Positions 1 through 6,500 of a stretch of 7,588 nt of DNA are shown here, piece by piece. The position numbers and the translations under genes were made by a program. How positions within the stretch are numbered: position 1 is the first letter of the stretch; every line of letters begins with the position of its first letter. The DNA is from Cyanobacteria bacterium UBA8803 (lineage in GTDB: Bacteria; Cyanobacteriota; Cyanobacteriia; Cyanobacteriales; Coleofasciculaceae), in the NCBI GenBank assembly GCA_003505715.1, contig DNXU01000543.1, positions 21,030-28,617 of the forward strand, given 5' to 3'. Below the pieces are notes generated by a model, which was given only the letters and a program-made list of their open reading frames with translations, searched no databases and was not told the DNA's origin.

Positions 1-47
1 GAGGGAGTGAGGGTGTGAGGGAGAGATTTTTATGCGTTCTGGTGTAC
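1..47 (+). repeat. G-rich dispersed repeat, copy 1 (left edge, may be partial)
   Basis: A purine tract of GAGGGAGTGAGGG type (1-25) runs into an AT-rich stretch and ends in CTGGTGTACCC. Bases 19-47 align without gaps to 3485-3513 at 23 of 29 positions, so the window holds two diverged copies of one element in the same orientation. It lies downstream of the methyltransferase stop codon. The remaining bases 48-67 show nothing recognisable. No terminator hairpin for the methyltransferase is visible here. The left end of the element may lie outside the window. Confidence 0.5.
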
Positions 48-67
48 CCAGTTAATGATGGCTGCTA

Positions 68-883
68 TTATATTTTTTCACCACTTATAACTAAAGCAGA
101 CATGGGTAAAACCACTTTATTGGATTGCGTGTAAGGAACTAGCGCTTCATGAACTGCGGCACGAATATTTTCCAGATTGCGCTCGGGTTGACGGCGCAGC
201 AAACCGCCTGTTCTAGCCGTCCCTTTATAAAAAGCCTCAAACAGTCGATCGGCACTATCTAATTCCCAGCTCAAAGAGATTTGCTTAACTAAAGGATTGA
301 TGAAACCGGCCTCAGCCAATCCCTGCAAGCAGTTTTCTGGCTGACTGAAATAGAAAAAAGGTGGTCCTTCAGGAATAGGATTATTTAGCTCGCCATAGGT
401 TTGAATAGCCTGATAAATAATCTGGAAACCAGCCGATTTTTCTAAAATATCCCAGGCTGTAAAGGCAAAGTTCCCTGGCACCCGAAGCACCCGAAAGGTT
501 TCATTAATTGCCTTTTGAGGTTCAGCTAGGTGCAAAATACCAAAATTCATGACCACAGCGTCAAATTCATCGTCTGCAAACGGCAAAGATTCCGCATCTC
601 CTTGCACCCACTTTAGATCGGGATTTAGTTGCCTAGCTTTGGCTAACATAGCCTCAGAAAAATCTAAACCGACGACTTGGCACTGACGTTGAGCAGCTTG
701 GGCTGACACATAACCGGGGCCGGTGGCAATATCCAGTAATTTTGTCCTCGCTTGAGCTTTGACAGCATTGAGCAGAGGTTCAATCATTTGGTTCGTCAGC
801 GCACCAAAGGAACAATGATATTGCTCAGCAGCTTGTTGCCATCCCTGATATTCAAAGTCCTTAAATTCTTGTGATTTTGTCAT
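68..883 (-). CDS. class I SAM-dependent methyltransferase (UbiE/Methyltransf_11 type), substrate unknown
   Basis: A 271-residue soluble protein with a Rossmann-type SAM-binding core. Motif I is DIATGPGYV (residues 51-59), followed by the acidic end of strand 2 in VVGLDFSEAML (70-80, D74), then GDAESLPF (95-102) and FDAVVMNFGILHL (107-119). The post-core stretch RVLRVPGNFAF (131-141) replaces the usual PGG turn with VPG, a mild deviation. The C-terminal part (about 145-271) is the substrate-binding half and carries ARTGGLLRRQ (around 222-231), which I recall from small-molecule methyltransferases of this group. By family it moves a methyl group from SAM to a small acceptor in the cytoplasm, but the acceptor cannot be read from sequence. 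The ATG at 883 has an AAAGGG element 9-10 nt upstream. There is no signal peptide or membrane segment. It is transcribed away from glgX and appears monocistronic within the window. It could be a quinone, sterol/tocopherol or natural-product methyltransferase; ubiE/menG itself is unlikely given the divergent C-terminus. Confidence 0.9.
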   Translation of the reverse strand: MTKSQEFKDFEYQGWQQAAEQYHCSFGALTNQMIEPLLNAVKAQARTKLLDIATGPGYVSAQAAQRQCQVVGLDFSEAMLAKARQLNPDLKWVQGDAESLPFADDEFDAVVMNFGILHLAEPQKAINETFRVLRVPGNFAFTAWDILEKSAGFQIIYQAIQTYGELNNPIPEGPPFFYFSQPENCLQGLAEAGFINPLVKQISLSWELDSADRLFEAFYKGTARTGGLLRRQPERNLENIRAAVHEALVPYTQSNKVVLPMSALVISGEKI

Positions 884-892
884 AGATGCAAA

Positions 893-900
893 TCCCTTTC
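893..900 (-). promoter_or_regulatory. ribosome binding site of the methyltransferase
   Basis: On the minus strand GAAAGGGA lies 9 nt before the ATG at 883. It is a fair match to the anti-Shine-Dalgarno partner and supports that start codon. It is one purine-rich stretch among several nearby, so confidence is moderate. Confidence 0.4.
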
Positions 901-979
901 CCTCAACTTTATCCCTATTTTTACCTCAGACACTCATGAGCGATCACTCATTAAGGAAGGCAGGAGTTACACCACTACA

Positions 980-1020
980 CCCTACGAATAGTAATGGTGC
1001 GTTAGCTTCCCTACGAATAG
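980..1020. repeat. 12-base direct repeat pair CCCTACGAATAG (980-991 and 1009-1020)
   Basis: Two identical copies start 29 bases apart and bracket GTAATGGTGCGTTAGCTT. The enclosed GGTGCGTTAG resembles half of the GGTGCGTTA inverted repeats scattered through cyanobacterial intergenic DNA. The second half is missing, so this may be a degraded copy of such an element. That family link is from memory. Confidence 0.5.
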
Positions 1021-1060
1021 CTCCTCACTCCCTCTCCCCCTCACCCCTTTACTCCCTCAC
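1021..1060 (-). repeat. pyrimidine (CTCC/CCCTCAC) simple-repeat tract
   Basis: This is a C/T-rich tract of CTCACTCCCTC-type units. Bases 1024-1034 are the exact reverse complement of bases 1-11, and 1052-1060 is the reverse complement of 15-23. The methyltransferase gene is therefore bracketed by inverted copies of the same low-complexity sequence. The AT-rich GTAC-type tail of the left-edge repeat is not present here. Confidence 0.55.
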
Positions 1061-1098
1061 TTTCTATATGTAAATTTGTGTAAAACAATTTTGAGTTA

Positions 1099-1170
1099 AT
1101 CTAACGGGCTTCCGCTAAATCTGGTTACATTATGTTACAGCGTTAGATGGATATCCATCTCCAGATTTAG
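1099..1170. promoter_or_regulatory. nested inverted repeats in the glgX upstream/leader region
   Basis: Three perfect dyads overlap. CTAAATCTGG (1115-1124) pairs with CCAGATTTAG (1161-1170). ATCTAACG (1099-1106) pairs with CGTTAGAT (1141-1148). AGATGGATATCCATCT (1145-1160) is a 16-base perfect palindrome. The second and third share bases 1145-1148 and the second crosses the first, so they could not all form at once in RNA. The block ends 28 bases before the glgX ATG. It could be a protein-binding array or, if transcribed, alternative leader structures. It has no T-run, so it is not an ordinary intrinsic terminator. Confidence 0.45.
1124..1141 (+). promoter_or_regulatory. HLR1-like tandem repeat (candidate RpaB binding site)
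   Basis: GTTACATT-AT-GTTACAGC consists of two 8-base direct repeats with a 2-base spacer. The HLR1 element bound by the cyanobacterial OmpR-type regulator RpaB is two (G/T)TTACA(T/A)(T/A) repeats with a 2-base spacer. The first half matches 8 of 8 positions and the second 6 of 8. The site ends 57 bases before the glgX ATG, a plausible place for control. Binding is inferred from the pattern only. Confidence 0.5.
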
Positions 1171-1198
1171 TTAGATCAAACCTCAGACACTAAGACCT

Positions 1199-3325
1199 AT
1201 GTATTTCCCCCTCTGGCCAGGTCAAGTCTATCCCCTAGGAGCATCCTGGGATGGTAAAGGCACCAATTTTTCTCTGTTCAGCGAAAACGCGACGGGTGTT
1301 GAACTGTGCTTATTTGATGAAGAGGATCAGGAAACACGTTTAAGGCTGACGGAGGTTGATAACTTTGTCTGGCATGGCTATGTACCGGGGATCGGACCAG
1401 GTCAACGGTATGGGTTTCGGGTATACGGCCCTTATGCACCGGAGGCAGGTTACCGCTTCAACCCCAATAAACTGCTAATTGACCCCTATGCCAAGGCCCT
1501 TGATGGTGATATTGTCCACGGCCCAGAACTATTTGGGTATCCTTGGAACGCACAAGAGCAAGATCTGGGGTTTTCGGATGTTGATAACGCCCATCTCATG
1601 CCTAAGTCCGTTGTCATCGATGAATCTTTTGATTGGGAAGAGGACGAGTTACTGCGCATCCCATTCCACGAAACGATTATCCGCGAAACTCATGTCAAGG
1701 GTTTTACTAAGTTACATCCCGACATCCCTGAGGAACTGCGCGGCACTTATGCAGGAATGGGGCATCCAGCTGCGATCGCTTATCTCCAATCTCTGGGTAT
1801 TACAGCTGTGGAACTGTTGCCCGTGCATCACTTCCTAACCCATCCGGGACATCTGGCGGATAAGGGACTGACTAATTACTGGGGCTACGATTCCCTTAAC
1901 TATTTTGCTCCTCACTGGGCCTACAGTTCGGACAAAACGCCGGGGGGTCAGGTGAGGGAGTTCAAGCAGATGGTCAAGGCGTTACATGCGGCAGGGATTG
2001 AGGTAATTCTAGATGTAGTCTACAATCACACCGGAGAAGGCAATCACTTAGGCCCTACGCTTTCCCTGCGAGGCATTGATAATGCAACCTACTACCGTTT
2101 AGTCGAACCCAAGCCCCGTTACTACATGGATTTTACAGGCTGCGGCAATTCCTTAAACGTGCGCCATCCCCAAGTTTTGAAGTTAATTATGGATAGCTTG
2201 CGCTATTGGGTCATGGAAATGCACGTCGATGGCTTTCGCTTTGACCTTGCCTCGGTGTTGGCGCGAGAACTCTACGCTGTAGATAGTTTGGCGGCCTTCT
2301 TTGATATCGTTCACCAAGACCCAATTATTGCAGATGTTAAGCTGATTGCCGAACCTTGGGACGTAGGGGAAGGCGGTTATCAAGTGGGGAACTTCCCCCT
2401 GCTATGGTCGGAGTGGAATGGCAAGTATAGAGATACAGTGCGGGATTTCTGGCGGGGCGAACACAGAACTCTGGCCGAATTTGCTTATCGCTTTACTGGC
2501 AGTTCTGATTTGTACCAGTCTAACGGACGCAGTCCCAATGCCAGTATTAATTTTATTACCGCCCATGATGGCTTTACCCTTACCGATCTTGTCAGCTATA
2601 ACGACAAACACAATCAATCTAATGGCGAAAATAACTGGGATGGTGAAAGCCATAACCGTTCTTGGAATTGTGGCGTAGAAGGAGAAACCGCTAATCCAGA
2701 AGTATTGGCATTGCGGGAAAGACAGCGGCGGAATTTCTTAGCCACCCTCATGCTGTCTCAAGGCGTACCTATGCTACTGGGGGGAGATGAGATGGGGCGA
2801 TCGCAAAAGGGTAATAACAACCCGTATTGCCAGGACAATGAACTGACCTGGTTAAATTGGGATTTAAAAATAGAAAATGCCGATCTGTTGAATTTTACCC
2901 GCCAGCTGATCTACTTCCGTCGTCAGCATCCGATCTTTCGACGCCGTCGCTGGTTTCAAGGTCGAGCGATCCATGGTTGGGGGGTTAGCGATATTGGTTG
3001 GTTCAACCCCGATGGCGGTAAAATGATAGAAAAGCAGTGGCAGGATGGTTTTGCCAAAGCCATTGGAATTTTCTTGAATGGAGAAGAAATTACCACTCCC
3101 GGCCCTAGAGGCGAACGGATGATTGATGAGAGCTTTCTATTATTCTTTAACGCCCATTATGAGATGATAGAGTTTATCATCCCGATTGGGTTTCAAGATC
3201 GGTTGTGGCAAACTCTGATAGACACCACCCAGCCTCGATTTGTTAAGAATGGACAGGTTTACAAAGGTAATAAACCCATACCCGTTACCAACCGTTCCTT
3301 GGTAGTCTTGCGGCGGGCGGGATGA
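1199..3325 (+). CDS. glgX: glycogen debranching enzyme GlgX (isoamylase-type, GH13)
   Basis: A 708-residue cytoplasmic enzyme that hydrolyses alpha-1,6 branch linkages of glycogen, acting after glycogen phosphorylase has shortened the outer chains. The N-terminus (about 8-95; [20 protein letters not shown]) is a CBM48 domain. The catalytic (beta/alpha)8 barrel follows. Conserved region I is DVVYNH (272-277). Region II is GFRFDLAS (345-352, nucleophile D349). Region III is AEPWD (384-388, acid/base E385). Region IV is TAHDGFT (454-460, with H456 and D457 stabilising the transition state). The [10 protein letters not shown] stretch (229-238) and the [15 protein letters not shown] stretch (404-418) are typical of GlgX/isoamylase. 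A C-terminal beta domain covers roughly the last 110 residues. Its length fits cyanobacterial GlgX and is slightly longer than that of E. coli. The ATG at 1199 is the only ATG after the in-frame TAG at 1172. Its ribosome binding site is weak (AAGAC at best). No catalytic residue is missing. Confidence 0.97.
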   Translation: MYFPLWPGQVYPLGASWDGKGTNFSLFSENATGVELCLFDEEDQETRLRLTEVDNFVWHGYVPGIGPGQRYGFRVYGPYAPEAGYRFNPNKLLIDPYAKALDGDIVHGPELFGYPWNAQEQDLGFSDVDNAHLMPKSVVIDESFDWEEDELLRIPFHETIIRETHVKGFTKLHPDIPEELRGTYAGMGHPAAIAYLQSLGITAVELLPVHHFLTHPGHLADKGLTNYWGYDSLNYFAPHWAYSSDKTPGGQVREFKQMVKALHAAGIEVILDVVYNHTGEGNHLGPTLSLRGIDNATYYRLVEPKPRYYMDFTGCGNSLNVRHPQVLKLIMDSLRYWVMEMHVDGFRFDLASVLARELYAVDSLAAFFDIVHQDPIIADVKLIAEPWDVGEGGYQVGNFPLLWSEWNGKYRDTVRDFWRGEHRTLAEFAYRFTGSSDLYQSNGRSPNASINFITAHDGFTLTDLVSYNDKHNQSNGENNWDGESHNRSWNCGVEGETANPEVLALRERQRRNFLATLMLSQGVPMLLGGDEMGRSQKGNNNPYCQDNELTWLNWDLKIENADLLNFTRQLIYFRRQHPIFRRRRWFQGRAIHGWGVSDIGWFNPDGGKMIEKQWQDGFAKAIGIFLNGEEITTPGPRGERMIDESFLLFFNAHYEMIEFIIPIGFQDRLWQTLIDTTQPRFVKNGQVYKGNKPIPVTNRSLVVLRRAG
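1772..1779. repeat. HIP1 octamer GCGATCGC (first of four)
   Basis: Perfect HIP1 palindromes occur at 1772-1779 and 2797-2804 in glgX, and at 4280-4287 and 4541-4548 in the sensor kinase. None was seen in the methyltransferase or in the intergenic regions. HIP1 over-representation is a hallmark of many cyanobacterial genomes, so these sites support the host assignment. Confidence 0.85.
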
Positions 3326-3337
3326 TTTACGCATAAG

Positions 3338-3395
3338 GCGGTTGAAACCGCAGCTATAGGAAACACGCACCTAATTGCGGTGCACAGGTTTCAAC
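3338..3395. repeat. stem-loop intergenic repeat element
   Basis: The outer arms GTTGAAACC (3341-3349) and GGTTTCAAC (3387-3395) are perfect 9-base complements. Inside, GCACC (3367-3371) and GGTGC (3379-3383) form a second hairpin with a 7-base loop. The left arm also folds locally as GCGGT-TGAA-ACCGC (3338-3351), an alternative to the long stem. It begins 13 bases after the glgX stop codon. The compact two-tier fold resembles REP/MITE-like intergenic elements. It may stabilise or end the glgX transcript. Confidence 0.5.
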
Positions 3396-3434
3396 TCCCC
3401 CATCCTCCAACTCCTCCACTCCCCCCACTCCCCC
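3395..3434 (-). repeat. C-rich CTCC/CCCCACT simple-repeat tract
   Basis: This low-complexity pyrimidine tract is composed of CTCC and CTCCCCC units. It is of the same kind as 1021-1060, and its opposite-strand counterparts are at 1-25 and 3467-3492. Such tracts are common between genes in filamentous cyanobacteria and are not evidence of a gene. Confidence 0.55.
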
Positions 3435-3466
3435 AGCTCTTCACCAATCAGCAAGGTATCTTAAAA

Positions 3467-3513
3467 GAGGGATGAAGGATGAGGGGGAGAGGTTTTAATT
3501 TGTACTGGTGTAT
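3467..3513 (+). repeat. G-rich dispersed repeat, copy 2
   Basis: The purine tract (3467-3492) is followed by an AT-rich stretch and CTGGTGTAT. Bases 3485-3513 match 19-47 at 23 of 29 positions in the same orientation, and the purine part also resembles bases 1-18. This copy carries a perfect NtcA-type palindrome that copy 1 lacks, because copy 1 has GTT and CCC at the half-sites. Confidence 0.5.
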
Positions 3514-3516
3514 ACA
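3501..3516 (+). promoter_or_regulatory. NtcA-like palindrome TGTA-N8-TACA upstream of the sensor kinase
   Basis: TGTACTGGTGTATACA fits the NtcA consensus GTA-N8-TAC, with the extra flanking T and A also present. It lies 75 bases before the kinase ATG. NtcA-activated promoters usually place a TAN3T box about 22 bases downstream. The nearest TAN3T match here is TAAAGT at 3542-3547, 26 bases downstream, slightly too far. The site is part of a dispersed repeat, so it may be accidental. Confidence 0.4.
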
Positions 3517-3517
3517 T

Positions 3518-3547
3518 TTGAAAAAGAAGTTCAGCTCGTCTTAAAGT
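3518..3547 (+). promoter_or_regulatory. tentative sigma-70 promoter of the sensor kinase
   Basis: TTGAAA (3518-3523) is a 5-of-6 match to a -35 box. TAAAGT (3542-3547) is a 4-of-6 match to a -10 box, with an 18-base spacer. This would start transcription near 3554 and leave a leader of about 38 bases. No better pair was found in the gap. Confidence 0.3.
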
Positions 3548-3591
3548 TAGTTCAAATTCTTTTCTCCTGAACTCCTGGCAAATACAAGAAG

Positions 3592-6500
3592 ATGCAACGC
3601 AACCCAGTTCGATCTCGACTATTTGGCGTGAGTGCTATCCCTATTCACCAGCAACGGCAGCTTATCTTGGCGATTCCTGTGTCTTGCCTGCTGGCATCCC
3701 TGTGCGCCTTTGGTTGGTTGCAATTTAATACGGCCAAAGCTGAAAGGTGGGTGCAACATACCCAGCAAGTCCGTCTCGAAGCAAAGCGCTTGGTGGCGGT
3801 GTTGTTGGATGCAGAAACGGAAGTTCGGGGGTATGGTTTGATCCGTAACCGGGAATTCCTGAACCGCTATCAATCATCATTAGACGCAATTCCTAATTCT
3901 TTAGCTCAGCTAGAACAGTTAGTAGCCGATAATCCCTCTCAAACTCAAAAACTTCAGCAAATTCGCACCTTAGCAAAGGCTAGAGTTGACTCTTTGAATA
4001 GTAATCTCAAACGGATTGAGTCCTTACCTACAAACGTCTCAGTGCCACCAGATTTAGTATCGAAACTGGTGGCAGGTAGGCAGCTCATGGAACGGACACG
4101 AGTTCAAATCGAGCAATTTCTGGCTGAAGAAGAACACCTTCAAACCAAGCGCCGCCAACGCTTGGAGCAACAGCAGCAACTTACTTGGCTGGCACTGATC
4201 CTGTCAGCAGTTATCGGTATTAGTAGCTCGGTTTTAGCTACTTACCTATTGAACCGTCTGGAGCAAAAACTGATCGAACGCGATCGCAATTTGCGGGAAA
4301 GCGAAGCCCGATACCGTACTGTAGTTGAGAACTTTCCCGATGGGACAGTACTTTTATTTGATTCAGAGTTGCGCTACTTGCTGGCAGACGGCGCTGGGTT
4401 AGCAACAGTTAATTTAGCAAAAGAGCAATTAGAGGGTAAAACTCTTTCGGAGGTATTTCCCGCCGAGACTGCTGCGGTTTTGGAGCCAATTTATCGGCAA
4501 GCTTTGGCTGGAGAGGCAACTACCTTGGAAATGCCCTATAGCGATCGCATTTTATTAGTATACGCAGTCCCAGTCAGAAATGAAAGCCGCGCCATCTTTG
4601 GGGGCATGGTGGTTACCCAGGATATCACTGAGCGCAAGCGAGCGGAGCAAACACTTTATAAGGTGAACCGCTCGCTCAGAACCATCAGCGAGTGCAACCA
4701 AGCCTTAGTGCGTGCTACCGATGAACCAACCTTGCTGCAAGACATCTGCCGGATTGCGATCGAATTCGGCGGTTACCGTTGCGCGTGGATTGGGTTTGCC
4801 GAGTCCGATGAAGCCAAAACGGTGCGTCCTGTAGCTCAAGCTGGTTATGAAGAAGGTTATATCGAATCCTCACAAATTACTTGGTCTGATACGGAACGGG
4901 GCCGCGGCCCGACTGGGACAGCAATTCGCACTGGCCAAGTGAGCATTGCCCAAAATATTTTAACTGACCCGAATTACCTCCCCTGGCGTGATGCTGCTGT
5001 TCAAAGGGGTTATGCCGCTTCCATTGCCTTACCCTTAATTATCAATGCTCAACCGATAGGGGCATTGAACATCTACACCACTGCACCCGATGCCTTTGAT
5101 GAAGCGGAAGTCAGATTACTCACCGAACTGGCGAATGACCTGGCCTACGGCCTTGCGGCGTTGCGGGCTAAAATCGAACGGCAAGACGTATTATTAGCAT
5201 TGCGGGAAAGCCAAGAACGCTTGGATGGTATTATTCATTCTCTTGATGATGTACTCTGGTCAGTTTCAGTTACCACCTCTGAATTACTATACCTCAGTCC
5301 AGCCATAGAAAAGGTATACGGACGCCCCGTTCAAACCTTCTTCAATAACCCGAATCTCTGGCTAGAAGTCGTTCACCCAGAAGATATAGAACGGGTCAGT
5401 ACCTTTCATCAATCCTTACTAGAACTTGGCGGTTTGGCCTTAGAGTATCGGATCTTGCGACCAGATGGCCAAATCCGGTGGTTGTACGATCGGGGACGTT
5501 TGATTCGGGATGAGGATGGCACCCCTATCCGATTTGATGGTATAGCGACTGACATCACGGCTCGCAAGCAAGCTGAAGAACAGATTAGGCAACTCAACGA
5601 AAGTCTAGAACGTCGTGCTGTTGAAAGTGAAACGCGATACCAGCAAATTGTTGAGCTTGCTGAAGAAGGAATTTGGGTAATTGACCAGCAAGCCCAGACG
5701 ATTTATGTTAACAAGGCGATGACTAGAATGTTAGGCTACAGGGAATCGGAAATGTTGGGGCATCCGATTGCTGACTTTATGAATGAAGCGGATAGAATTG
5801 CAGCAGAATCTCTCAGTAACATTCAAAATGCTAACCTGGTTCGACGCCGAGAAGTTAGATTAAAAACCAAAAATGGACAGCACATCTGGACTTATATGTC
5901 CACCAGTCCGGTGTTGGATGAACTCGGCCAGATGCTATGGTCTTGCTCCCTCGTTTATAACATTACTGAGCGCAAGCAAGCTGAAGAACAACTGCGCCAA
6001 AGTAGCGAGAGAATCAGTCTGGCGAATGCCGAGTTAGCGAGAGCAACGCGCCTCAAGGATGAGTTTCTAGCGAACATGAGTCACGAGTTGCGCACTCCTC
6101 TTAATGCAATTCTTGGTCTTTCAGAAGCTTTGCAAGAAGAGGTTTATGGGGAATTGACAACACGGCAGCGTCGGTCTCTCGCCACAATAGAGGAAAGTGG
6201 CAAGCATTTGCTGGAGTTGATTAATGATATTTTGGATCTCTCTAAAATCGAATCTGGTAAAATGGCTCTGCAAATTACTAGAATTTCTCTACCTAGTTTG
6301 TGCGAGTCGAGTTTGAAGTTTGTCAAGCAGCAAGCTCATCAGAAAAATATCAAGTTGAACTCTAAGATTGCTCCAGGCGTGGGGGAAATTGAAGTAGATG
6401 AACGCCGAATGCGGCAAGTTTTAGTGAATCTTTTAAGCAATGCGGTAAAATTTACTCCTAATGACGGCGAGGTTACGGTAGAGGCAGTTGCTGATGCAGA

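Larger units (their letters stand above)
923..1191. repeat. 12-base direct repeat pair ACCTCAGACACT (923-934 and 1180-1191)
   Basis: The two copies are identical and in the same orientation, separated by 245 bases. One lies about 40-51 bases before the methyltransferase start. The other lies 8-19 bases before the glgX start. A 12-base match inside a 315-base region is unlikely by chance. It could be a duplicated regulatory site, the trace of an insertion, or a local duplication; the sequence alone does not decide. Confidence 0.5.
884..1198. other. divergent intergenic region between methyltransferase and glgX
   Basis: This gene-free stretch must hold both 5' control regions. From left to right it contains the methyltransferase leader, a small dyad ATGAG-N6-CTCAT (936-951) that overlaps a repeated ACTCAT, and a GGTGCGTTAGCTTCCC segment (996-1011) resembling half of the GGTGCGTTA-type repeats common in cyanobacteria. 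It also holds a pyrimidine tract (about 1021-1060), an AT-rich stretch (1061-1100), an HLR1-like tandem repeat and nested inverted repeats before glgX. I see no convincing sigma-70 -35/-10 pair for either gene and no small ORF worth calling. Confidence 0.6.
3326..3591. other. intergenic region between glgX and the sensor kinase
   Basis: This 266-base gap is built almost entirely of repeat-like DNA. It has a stem-loop element (3338-3395), a C-rich tract (3395-3434), about 30 bases of unique sequence, a G-rich tract running into the dispersed repeat (3467-3513), then the presumed kinase promoter region. The C-rich CTCCCCCATCC and the G-rich GGATGAGGGGGAG are near reverse complements with a 2-base bulge, so the two tracts could pair. 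No classical hairpin-plus-T-run terminator for glgX is visible, although the stem-loop element may serve. The spacing makes co-transcription of glgX and the kinase unlikely. Confidence 0.55.

Noticed and set aside
459..495. VPG instead of PGG in the methyltransferase post-core loop as a sign of inactivity
   Set aside because: Motif I and the acidic SAM-contact residue are intact. Variation in this turn is common among active family members.
1061..1102. Sigma-70 promoter for glgX (TTGTGT with TAATCT)
   Set aside because: The boxes are poor and the spacer is only 15 bases. I could not place a convincing promoter.
1479..1838. 119-codon open frame inside glgX, same strand
   Set aside because: It is an out-of-frame shadow of the glgX catalytic domain with no family resemblance.
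2402..2678. Overlapping open frames on both strands inside glgX
   Set aside because: The glgX frame carries the conserved GH13 region IV here. The hydrophobic alternatives are by-products of its codons.
3140..3370. 76-codon minus-strand frame across the glgX end into the gap
   Set aside because: Most of it is antisense to glgX, its start lies in the repeat element, and it shows no recognisable motif.
3395..3492. CRISPR-like or phage-attachment array from the C-rich and G-rich tracts
   Set aside because: The units are irregular low-complexity runs, not equal repeats with unique spacers, and no integrase or cas gene is nearby.
4724..5166. Possible cyanobacteriochrome/phytochrome GAF
   Set aside because: The GAF has Cys at residues 386 and 397 but no DXCF or canonical bilin-attachment context. 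It fits a generic ligand or signalling GAF.
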